From NCBI GenBank assembly GCA_046735055.1, contig JBKPSO010000273.1, positions 1-5,339 on the forward strand: 5,339 bases of DNA. The letters are read 5' to 3'. Positions 1 to 5,339 of the stretch are shown here, in pieces. Made by a program: the position numbers and the translations under genes. The notes beneath the pieces are model-generated. The model worked only from the letters and a program-made list of their open reading frames with translations, ran no database searches and was not told the DNA's origin. How positions within the stretch are numbered: position 1 is the first letter of the stretch; each line of letters opens with the position of its first letter. This DNA comes from DATBLE01 sp046735055 (GTDB taxonomy: Bacteria > Actinomycetota > Thermoleophilia > Gaiellales > Gaiellaceae).

Positions 1-1545
1 GTAGAGCGCGCCGCGCAGCGCGAGCGTGCCCACGGTCGGCCGGGTCCGAGGGAGCGATCCCAACCGCGCCGCCTCCTCGATCCCGGCCGCGACCAGCGGC
101 GCCGCCGGTCGATCGAGGCCGTAGGGACGGCAGAAGCGCTCCACGAAGCGCGCGATCTGCGCGGCGTCGTCGGCGCCGTGGGCGAGCACCCGCTCGAGGT
201 GCTCGAGATGCTCGTCCAGGTCGGCGGCGACGCGCAGGAGGCCGCCGTTCTCCCAGCGCAGGTAGTGGAAGTGCAGCGTCCCCGCCTGCGTGCCGGCGAA
301 CTCGGGATCGAGGACGGTGAGGACGCTCTTGCAGACGATGCCGGCCTCGATCAGGCCGCTCGTGTTGATCCCGACGATGCAGGCGCTGTGGGCGAGCGAG
401 TGGAAATAGTCGGCGCGGGCCTCGCCGTCGTCCGGCTGCGCGCCTCCGCGCGGCCAGACGACGGCGTTGCCGAACTCGTTCAGGTCGACGCCCTGCCATT
501 GCCGGGCGTTCTGCGGATGCGGGCGCACGAGCAGGCCGAGGCCCTGCAGCGCCGGCGAGGCGCTGCCGCGGAGCGCCGCCGCCCAGCGGCGGACGAAGCC
601 GACTTCGTCCGGGGCGATGAACGGCGAGGAGCACAGGTAGAGGACGAACCGCCGCTCCGGGTCGAGCCCGACCTTGCGCGCGAACTCCTCGCGCGTGCAC
701 GAGGGCCTCCGCTCGAACCAGTCGTCGAAGCGCTGCGCGCCGGTGAGCACGACCCGGTCGCCGGGGATGCCGTGCATCTCCTCGAGCTCGCTGCGCTGGA
801 TGTCGTTCCAGACGAAGACGCGGTCGGGAACGAATCGGAGCAGGCCCTTGCCGGTCAGGTTGTCCCAGCTCGCGACGCAGATGCCGGTGCGGACGCCGAG
901 CTTGCGGGCGCTCTTCAGGTACTCGACCTGTGACGAGGCGAACTCGATCACCGGGCTCGCGAGCACGAGGTCCGGGCGGTGCGACGTGATGTACCGCGTC
1001 ACGCGGCCGCTTGGCGGGATCGCCTGCTCGAGCCGCGCGAGCCGCGCGAGCGTCCGCCGCGAGCGCGCCGTGTCCGCCCCTGTCGCCTCGCGGTCGACGG
1101 CCCGGTGGAGCGGCGCCCTGGCGAGCCGCGGCAGGCGGCTGTAGTCGATCCGCCAATGCAGCTTGTCGGCGATCCGGTTGCGGAGCGCCGGCGCGTCTGC
1201 GTAGTGCTCGTCGCCGTAGCGGGCGAGATCCGTCAGCGCCCGCACGAGCCAGGCCAGCCGGCGCCAGCCGTCCCGGCGGGCACGGCGGGCGGCGAGGCTG
1301 TAGGTGACGGTCGGACAGTCGGCCGCGAGCTCCTCGATCAGGCGGAAGTCGCCCGGATCCTTCTCCAGCCGGCCGAGCGCGACGTGGACCGAGTGGCCGT
1401 GCGCAGCGAGGATCCGGATCGGCTTGCCGTAGTGGCGCAGGTAGCCCGGGTGGAGGAGCGAGAAGAGGATGCGCAGCGACGGCGAGGGCGCCGCCGCCAT
1501 GCCGGGCGGGGTCGAGGTCTCGAGCTCGACCGGGTCCTGGATCAT
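1..1545 (-). CDS. GT-B-fold glycosyltransferase-like protein, C-terminus cut by window edge
   Basis: This is an uninterrupted frame of 515 codons from ATG at 1545 to the left edge, with no stop, so the 3' end is missing. The protein looks like a two-domain GT-B transferase for surface polymer synthesis; donor and acceptor are unknown. The N-terminal domain opens with a beta-strand at residues 24-31 and HGHSVHV at 49-55. Conserved blocks follow: ADAPALRNR, LASPVIE, SWDNLTGKG at 226-234, FDDWF, and LYLCSS. The C-terminal half has RPHP at 341-344, GINTSGLIEA at 392-401 (LpxB-like donor-site style) and GTLHFHYL at 422-429. It aligns with the upstream neighbour with a constant 19-residue offset over the core, so it is a tandem paralogue. 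The start is chosen because ATG overlaps the neighbour's TGA (ATGA). Met16 is an alternative that would remove most of the roughly 20-residue N-terminal extension. By comparison with the neighbour only about 30 residues are missing. It is certainly a gene; the family call is moderate. Confidence 0.9.
   Translation of the reverse strand, partial: MIQDPVELETSTPPGMAAAPSPSLRILFSLLHPGYLRHYGKPIRILAAHGHSVHVALGRLEKDPGDFRLIEELAADCPTVTYSLAARRARRDGWRRLAWLVRALTDLARYGDEHYADAPALRNRIADKLHWRIDYSRLPRLARAPLHRAVDREATGADTARSRRTLARLARLEQAIPPSGRVTRYITSHRPDLVLASPVIEFASSQVEYLKSARKLGVRTGICVASWDNLTGKGLLRFVPDRVFVWNDIQRSELEEMHGIPGDRVVLTGAQRFDDWFERRPSCTREEFARKVGLDPERRFVLYLCSSPFIAPDEVGFVRRWAAALRGSASPALQGLGLLVRPHPQNARQWQGVDLNEFGNAVVWPRGGAQPDDGEARADYFHSLAHSACIVGINTSGLIEAGIVCKSVLTVLDPEFAGTQAGTLHFHYLRWENGGLLRVAADLDEHLEHLERVLAHGADDAAQIARFVERFCRPYGLDRPAAPLVAAGIEEAARLGSLPRTRPTVGTLALRGALY
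1033..1050 (-). repeat. Two exact tandem copies of a 9-bp unit inside a coding region
   Basis: The 9-bp unit CTCGCGCGG (minus strand) occurs twice back to back and encodes Leu-Ala-Arg twice at residues 166-171 of the left-edge transferase. The paralogue upstream goes directly from RSRR to LEQA here, whereas this protein has seven extra residues between them. The repeat thus coincides with an in-frame insertion, as expected from replication slippage or local duplication. It probably lengthens a helix in the N-terminal domain. Confidence 0.7.
1542..1545 (-). other. ATGA stop/start overlap (translational coupling)
   Basis: The stop of the complete transferase (TGA) and the first ATG of the next transferase overlap by four bases. 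A GGAGG lies more than 20 bases upstream, too far to serve as a normal ribosome site, so coupling or re-initiation is more likely. Use of a later in-frame ATG (codon 16) cannot be excluded. Confidence 0.75.
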
Positions 1546-3143
1546 GCGCGCGCGGGCCTGGGCCGCAGCCTCCGCCCTTCGGCCCGGCCCTCCCCGAGCC
1601 GGCTGCGGGCGGCCGCGTTCGTCAGCGTGACCGATAGCGCGACGCTGCTCACGAAGGCGACCGGAGTCAGGGCCAGGCGCGTCGCCGCCGTCCCCGCGCT
1701 TCGCTGCAGATCGGCCGGAGCAAGGCCGGCGAGCTCCTCCACGGCGTCGGCGTAGACGTGGGTTGCCGGGCGCTCGAGGCCGCCCGGGCGGAGGAAGGAC
1801 TCGACGAACCGACGGATCCGATCCGCCTCAGCCGGCTCGCGGCCGAGGCCGGCGGCGAGCTGGGCGAGGTGCTCGTCGAGCGAGGAGGCGAGGTGGAGGA
1901 AGCCGCCTTGCTCATGGAGCAGATAGTGGAAGTGGATCGTCCCCTCCTGGGCGAACTCCGGGGCGAGCCACGTGTACACGGGCTTGCCGAGGATCGCAGC
2001 CTCGAGCATCGCGCTCGTGTTCGCGCCGACGACGGCGGCGCTGTGCGCGACCGAGTCGTAGAACTCCGCCCTGCTCTCCGCGGGCGTGTGCTCCGTGTCG
2101 AGCGGCGGCCAGAGGACGACGGCGCCGTAGCCGGAAAGGTCGACGTCGGTCCACTGCGTGCGCCGCTTCGGGTGGGGCCGGACGACGACGCCGATCGTGC
2201 GCAGCCGCTCGTCGCCGGAGGTGCGCAGGGCGTCGACCCAGCCCAGCACCGTGGCCACCTCGTCGCGGACGATGAAGGCGCTCGAGCAGACGTAGAGGAG
2301 GAACGGCCGTGCCGGGTCGAGGCCGAGCTTGGCCGTGAACTCCTCACGGCGCGCGCTCGGCGCCTGCGCGAACCAGTCGTCGAACCGGGCGGCGCCGGTG
2401 GCGACGGCCTGCTCGGCCGGGATTCCGTGCAGGTCGGCCGCCTCCCGGCGCTGCGTCTCGTTCCAGACGAATACGCGCTCGGGGACGAAGCGGAGCAGGC
2501 CCTTGCTCGTCAGGTTGTCCCAGCTCGCAACGCAGATGCCGGTCGGAACGCGCAGCTCCCGGGCCGCCTTCAGGTACTCGAGCACCGGCGAAGCGAGGTC
2601 GATCAGCGGCGACGCGAGGAGCACGTCCGGCTGCTGCTCGCGGATGAAGGCCGTCACCCGCCGGCTCGTCGGGACGGCCTGCTCCAGGCGGCGACTCCGG
2701 CGGATCCCCTCCGCCGCGACGTGCCCGTCGACGTTGGCGTGCAGCTGCCGTGCCCGCCGGAGCGCAAGGCGTCGCGTGAGCGGATCGAAGCCGCTCGCTC
2801 CTTCGAGGTGGCGCGTCACCTTCCCCGCCATCCGGTTGCGCAGCGCGGGGGCGTTCGCGAAGCGGGGGTGCGAGAAGCGTGCGAGGTCGCCCTCGGCGCG
2901 CACGAGCCAGGCGACGATCGACCAGCCGTCGAACGCGGCGCGCTGGGGCGCCCGCCCGTACGTGATTCTCGGGAGGCTGGACAGGCGCTCGAGCGTGGAC
3001 TCGCCCTCGGCGTCGCGCCGCAGGTAGCCGATGTGGACGCTGTGGCCCCGCTCGGCGAGCTCCCGCACGAGCGACGCGTAGACGCCGATGTAGCCCGCGT
3101 GCTTGAGGACGAGCAGGATCCGCAGGCGCCGTGCGGGATCCAT
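1542..3143 (-). CDS. GT-B-fold glycosyltransferase-like protein (complete)
   Basis: This is a complete 533-residue protein, the only full-length member of the three paralogues here. The likely role is a cytoplasmic or membrane-associated transferase in cell-surface glycan or wall-polymer assembly; the substrate is not deducible. Visible order: first beta-strand at residues 7-12, GHSVHIGYLR in the N-terminal domain, NAPALRNRMAGK, LASPLIDLAS, SWDNLTSKG at 207-215, VFVWNE, FDDWF, LYVCSSAF, RPHP at 322-325, GANTSAMLEA at 373-382 and GTIHFHYL at 401-408. An RPGGLERPA box follows, then a hydrophobic Ser/Thr-rich stretch at about 488-507 and a tail rich in Arg, which could attach it to the membrane. 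The ATG overlaps the methyltransferase stop (TGATG) and its TGA overlaps the next ATG (ATGA), so it sits mid-operon. Its frame stays open for over 1 kb upstream, but that part is antisense or out of frame to real genes. The start at 3143 agrees with both paralogues. The fold is fairly sure, the reaction is not. Confidence 0.93.
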   Translation of the reverse strand: MDPARRLRILLVLKHAGYIGVYASLVRELAERGHSVHIGYLRRDAEGESTLERLSSLPRITYGRAPQRAAFDGWSIVAWLVRAEGDLARFSHPRFANAPALRNRMAGKVTRHLEGASGFDPLTRRLALRRARQLHANVDGHVAAEGIRRSRRLEQAVPTSRRVTAFIREQQPDVLLASPLIDLASPVLEYLKAARELRVPTGICVASWDNLTSKGLLRFVPERVFVWNETQRREAADLHGIPAEQAVATGAARFDDWFAQAPSARREEFTAKLGLDPARPFLLYVCSSAFIVRDEVATVLGWVDALRTSGDERLRTIGVVVRPHPKRRTQWTDVDLSGYGAVVLWPPLDTEHTPAESRAEFYDSVAHSAAVVGANTSAMLEAAILGKPVYTWLAPEFAQEGTIHFHYLLHEQGGFLHLASSLDEHLAQLAAGLGREPAEADRIRRFVESFLRPGGLERPATHVYADAVEELAGLAPADLQRSAGTAATRLALTPVAFVSSVALSVTLTNAAARSRLGEGRAEGRRLRPRPARA

Positions 3144-3145
3144 CA
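3141..3145 (-). other. TGATG stop/start overlap (translational coupling)
   Basis: On the minus strand the methyltransferase TGA and the downstream transferase ATG share one base. No strong ribosome site precedes the ATG, so re-initiation by the terminating ribosome is the likely mode of translation. This fixes the start of the complete transferase and supports a single operon. Confidence 0.8.
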
Positions 3146-3853
3146 GTCGAGCACCGCGCGCTCGTAGACGAGGACGCGCCCTTTGCCGGCCCAGTCCATC
3201 CGCTCCTCGAGGTCTTCGCGCCGGCGGAACCCCTCGAGCACGAAGAGGCAGCGGAGGAAGTCCTTGGCGAGCAGCGTGATGTGCGTGGGGTCGGTCTCGA
3301 GGTCCGTGGTGACGTCGACCAGGTCCTGCGGGCTCGGGTGGAAGCGGGTGGTGACGTACACGAACCTGCTGCTCGCCCGGCAGAGTTGCGCGACGGTGCG
3401 ACGGACCTGGAGCACGGTGAGGTGCTCCAGGACCTCGCGGCAGACGACGAGATCGAAGGAGCGCGCCGGGACGTGGGCCTCGGTGACGTCGCCGATCGTG
3501 ATCCGTTCGCGCACCTCGGGAGGCGCGAGCTCGCGGCTCGCCGGGCTGAAGTCGACTCCCTCGACCTCCAGGCCGAGCTCGGCGAGGAACAGCATCAGGA
3601 AGCCGGGGCCGCAGCCGACGTCGAGCACGCGCGCGGGCGCGAAGACCTCCTTGACGAGCGCCGGGTTGCGATCCTCGATCCGCCGCCGCGTCTCGAGGTC
3701 GTAGCGGTTCCCCTCGTGGCGCCAGTCGCTGGCGAAGTAGGCGTCGTCGTAGTCGGCGACGCTGGGCGGCGACTGGGCGAGGACGGTCTCCTCGAACCGC
3801 TCGACGGCCGCGAGGAACGGGCTGTAGCCGGGCGTCTGCGCGGGGGCGCTCAC
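3143..3853 (-). CDS. Class I SAM-dependent methyltransferase
   Basis: This is a 236-residue protein, the usual length for a small stand-alone class I methyltransferase of the Methyltransf_11/23 type. The SAM-binding core is clear: motif I VLDVGCGPG at residues 76-84, an acidic residue ending strand 2 in GVDFSP (Asp101), GDV at 121-123, and motif II/III FDLVVCREVLEHL at 133-145. The segment before the core (YF-ASDW-HEGNRY, about 39-51) and the DPTHITLLAKDF region (188-199) are typical of methyltransferases in polysaccharide and antibiotic-sugar clusters. The acceptor cannot be read from sequence. As first gene of a coupled operon with two transferases, it plausibly O-methylates a sugar or caps a surface polymer. 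The start is GTG at 3853, with an in-frame TAG a few codons upstream, and no Shine-Dalgarno site is seen. The TGA shares one base with the next gene's ATG. The enzyme class is secure; the substrate is inference. Confidence 0.93.
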   Translation of the reverse strand: MSAPAQTPGYSPFLAAVERFEETVLAQSPPSVADYDDAYFASDWRHEGNRYDLETRRRIEDRNPALVKEVFAPARVLDVGCGPGFLMLFLAELGLEVEGVDFSPASRELAPPEVRERITIGDVTEAHVPARSFDLVVCREVLEHLTVLQVRRTVAQLCRASSRFVYVTTRFHPSPQDLVDVTTDLETDPTHITLLAKDFLRCLFVLEGFRRREDLEERMDWAGKGRVLVYERAVLD

Positions 3854-3856
3854 GAC

Positions 3857-3878
3857 GGGTCAGCCTAGCGCCTGACCC
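3857..3878. repeat. Perfect 7-bp inverted repeat in the divergent intergenic region
   Basis: GGGTCAG at 3857-3863 and CTGACCC at 3872-3878 are exact reverse complements separated by eight bases. The dyad lies between the two divergent starts, covers the candidate minus-strand -10 box and begins three bases from the methyltransferase GTG. It could be a regulator-binding operator, or an RNA hairpin hiding the start codon if transcription begins further upstream. It does not look like a terminator because it has no T run and the flanking genes diverge. A 7-bp palindrome in GC-rich DNA can also arise by chance. Confidence 0.4.
3862..3867 (-). promoter_or_regulatory. Possible -10 box (TAGGCT) for the minus-strand operon
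   Basis: Read on the minus strand, TAGGCT matches TANNNT and ends eight bases before the GTG at 3853. It could drive a leaderless or nearly leaderless operon mRNA. No Shine-Dalgarno site lies before that GTG and no convincing -35 is seen. The box lies inside a perfect inverted repeat, so the site may be an operator instead, or both. It is weaker than the plus-strand box. Confidence 0.3.
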
Positions 3879-3905
3879 TGCGATCTGGCCCGCAAATGGC
3901 CTCGA

Positions 3906-3911
3906 TACGAT
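3906..3911 (+). promoter_or_regulatory. -10 box (TACGAT) for a probable leaderless transcript
   Basis: TACGAT fits the actinobacterial TANNNT -10 pattern and ends six bases before the GTG at 3918. Transcription would therefore begin at or next to the start codon. No purine-rich ribosome site precedes the GTG, which agrees with leaderless initiation. No good -35 hexamer is visible at normal spacing. The assignment is by motif and position only. Confidence 0.5.
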
Positions 3912-3917
3912 TGTCCC

Positions 3918-5339
3918 GTGAAGGTTCTGTTCGTGATGCGGCACCCCGCCGCGCTGCGGTCGCTGCGCTCGGTGCTGAAGCTGCTCGACGAGCGCGGCCA
4001 TCACGTCCACCTCCTCTTCGGCCGGGTCAAGCCCGACGCCCACAAGGTGCTCCAGCAGTTCGCCGACGAGTGTCGCACGCTCACCTTCGGCGCGCTTCCC
4101 GCCCGCGGCAGCACCGGGTGGTCGCGGGAGGCGATCGGCTGGGACGTCCTCGCCAAGCGCCTGCGCCGCGACGCCGACTACCTGCGCTACCTCGACCCGA
4201 GCTACGCGGACGCGCCGGCGCTCCGCACCCGCGCCGCCGAGCACGCCCACCCACGGGTCCGCCGCGCGGCATCCGTCGCCGAAAGTCTCGGGCCCGGGCC
4301 GGTGCGGCTGCTCCGCCGGTCGATCGAGCGCGTCGAGCGCTGCCTCGACCCGCCCCCGCACGTCGAGCGCTTCGTCGCCGACTTCGCGCCGGACGTCGTC
4401 GTCGTCACCCACCTCGCGCGCGACTCGGTGCAGGCCGACTTCGTGCGCGCGGCGAAGCGGCTGGGGGTGCACACCGCCTATCCGGTCTTCAGCTGGGACA
4501 ACCTGACGAACAAGGGGCTCGTCCACGAGCTGCCGGAGGTCGTGCTCGTCTGGAACGAGCTTCAGGCCCGCGAGGCGGTCGAGCTGCAGGGCATCCCGCG
4601 CGAGCAGGTCAGCGTGCTCGGCGCCTGGTCATACGACCACTGGTTCGAGTGGCAGGCCAGCCGCACCCGGGAGGAGTTCTGCACGGACGTCGGCGTGAGC
4701 GCGGGCCGGCCGCTCGTCCTCTACGTCTGCTCCTCCGGCTTCGTCGCGCGCGACGAGGTCGCTTTCGTCCGCGGCTGGCTGGCCGCGCTGCGCGCCGCCG
4801 GCGGTCTCGCCGCCCGGGCAGGCGTGATCGTCCGCCCGCACCCGCGCAACTTCGCCCAGTGGGCCGGCGTGTCGCTCGACGACGCGCAGGCGACGGTGTG
4901 GCCGCCGCTCGGCGAGGAGCCGCTCGAGACGATCTCCCGCCAGAACTACTTCGACTCGATCTACCACTCGGCCGCGGTCGTCGGGATCAACACGAGCGCG
5001 CAGATCGAGAGCGCGGTAATCGGGCGTCCCGTGCACACGATCCTCGCCGACGAGTTCCGGGAGACGCAGCAGGGGACGCTCCACTTCCAGTACCTGACGG
5101 CGGACGACTTCGGGCACCTTCACGTCGGCCGGACGATGGAGGAGCACGTCGCCCAGCTCGAGGAGTCGCTGCGTGGACGTCCCGACGACGGACGAAACGA
5201 GCGCTTCCTCCGCCGCTTCGTCCGCCCGCTCGGCCTCGACGTCCCCGCCTCTCCGCGCTACGTCGAGGAGCTCGAGGCGCTCGCGGCCCGGCCCGCGCCG
5301 GCGCCCGACCCGGGGCCGGCGCTCGCGCCGCTCGTCAAG
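3918..5339 (+). CDS. GT-B-fold glycosyltransferase-like protein, divergent paralogue, C-terminus cut by window edge
   Basis: An open frame of 474 codons runs from GTG at 3918 to the right edge without a stop. It belongs to the same family as the two minus-strand transferases but is clearly more distant from them than they are from each other. Landmarks: MKVLFV first strand, RGHHVHLLFGR in the N-terminal domain, YADAPALRTR, SWDNLTNKG at residues 192-200, VLVWNE, LYVCSSGF, RPHP at 306-309, GINTSAQIES at 356-365 and GTLHFQYL at 386-393. The LASP block of the other two is replaced by VVVTHLARDS, and FDDWF by YDHWF, which may mean a different acceptor. It ends in view with a RPLGLDVPAS box and an Ala/Pro-rich linker at about 455-472. 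Perhaps 40 residues are missing if it matches the complete paralogue. The GTG directly follows a TANNNT box with no ribosome site, pointing to a leaderless mRNA. Likely role: surface-polymer transferase, specificity unknown. Confidence 0.92.
   Translation, partial: MKVLFVMRHPAALRSLRSVLKLLDERGHHVHLLFGRVKPDAHKVLQQFADECRTLTFGALPARGSTGWSREAIGWDVLAKRLRRDADYLRYLDPSYADAPALRTRAAEHAHPRVRRAASVAESLGPGPVRLLRRSIERVERCLDPPPHVERFVADFAPDVVVVTHLARDSVQADFVRAAKRLGVHTAYPVFSWDNLTNKGLVHELPEVVLVWNELQAREAVELQGIPREQVSVLGAWSYDHWFEWQASRTREEFCTDVGVSAGRPLVLYVCSSGFVARDEVAFVRGWLAALRAAGGLAARAGVIVRPHPRNFAQWAGVSLDDAQATVWPPLGEEPLETISRQNYFDSIYHSAAVVGINTSAQIESAVIGRPVHTILADEFRETQQGTLHFQYLTADDFGHLHVGRTMEEHVAQLEESLRGRPDDGRNERFLRRFVRPLGLDVPASPRYVEELEALAARPAPAPDPGPALAPLVK

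Noticed and set aside
178..933. A plus-strand frame whose product resembles those of other antisense frames in the window (1758-3167 plus, 4629-5147 minus)
   Set aside because: The likeness among these antisense products simply mirrors the homology of the three transferases they lie opposite. It is not evidence for an overlapping gene family.
1758..3167. A 469-codon plus-strand open frame
   Set aside because: It is fully antisense to the complete transferase, has no recognisable domain, and is kept open by GC-biased third positions of the real gene.
3131..3868. A 245-codon plus-strand open frame opposite the methyltransferase
   Set aside because: The minus-strand frame has a complete SAM-binding motif set, whereas this one has none and crosses the operon junction.
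3857..3878. Inverted repeat as an intrinsic terminator
   Set aside because: There is no T tract on either strand, and the flanking genes are divergent, so no transcript is expected to end there.
1542..4526. A single 994-codon minus-strand open frame
   Set aside because: Only its last 533 codons (from 3143) are a real gene. The upstream part is another frame of the methyltransferase and the antisense of the plus-strand transferase, and its composition (Arg, Ala, Pro-rich) is that of a GC-rich shadow frame.
1..5339. CRISPR arrays, tRNA/rRNA genes, insertion sequences or toxin-antitoxin genes
   Set aside because: I saw no spaced direct repeats, no RNA-gene-like segments, no transposase motifs and no terminal inverted repeats. 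All but 64 bases are occupied by the four genes.

Overview
The window is a very GC-rich, almost fully coding stretch of bacterial DNA. Codon third positions are nearly always G or C, there are GTG starts, no gene has a convincing Shine-Dalgarno site, and there are TANNNT-type -10 boxes directly before start codons. This suggests a high-GC actinobacterial lineage. Thermoleophilia (Solirubrobacterales/Gaiellales-like) is my best guess, but it is an impression from protein style and not something the window proves.

Layout. Four genes are visible. On the minus strand, reading right to left, a class I SAM-dependent methyltransferase (3853-3143) is followed by a complete GT-B-like transferase (3143-1542) and a second GT-B-like transferase that runs off the left edge (1545-1). 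The three reading frames overlap by 1 and 4 bases (TGATG and ATGA junctions), so they almost certainly form one translationally coupled operon. On the plus strand, a third member of the same transferase family starts divergently at 3918 and runs off the right edge. The only non-coding DNA is the 64-base divergent region 3854-3917. It carries a -10-like box for each direction and a perfect 7-bp inverted repeat over the minus-strand box.

Biology. The three transferase-like proteins are paralogues. Each has an N-terminal Rossmann-like opening with an (R/H)GH-(S/H)-VH motif, a central SWDNLT-x-KG block, a (V/I)xVWN segment, an LY-x-CSS strand, an RPHP motif, a G-x-NTS-x-x-(I/L)E donor-site-like motif and a GT-(L/I)-HF-x-YL motif. 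The architecture resembles GT-B enzymes that build surface polymers (CDP-glycerol glycerophosphotransferase, LpxB and UDP-GlcNAc 2-epimerase-like folds). I cannot assign a donor, an acceptor or a gene symbol. Two tandem copies, a third divergent copy and a methyltransferase in one block look like part of a cell-surface glycan or wall-polymer locus, in which related transferases add successive units and the methyltransferase modifies or caps the product. That role is inferred from context. Neither edge shows a gene end, so the locus extends both ways.
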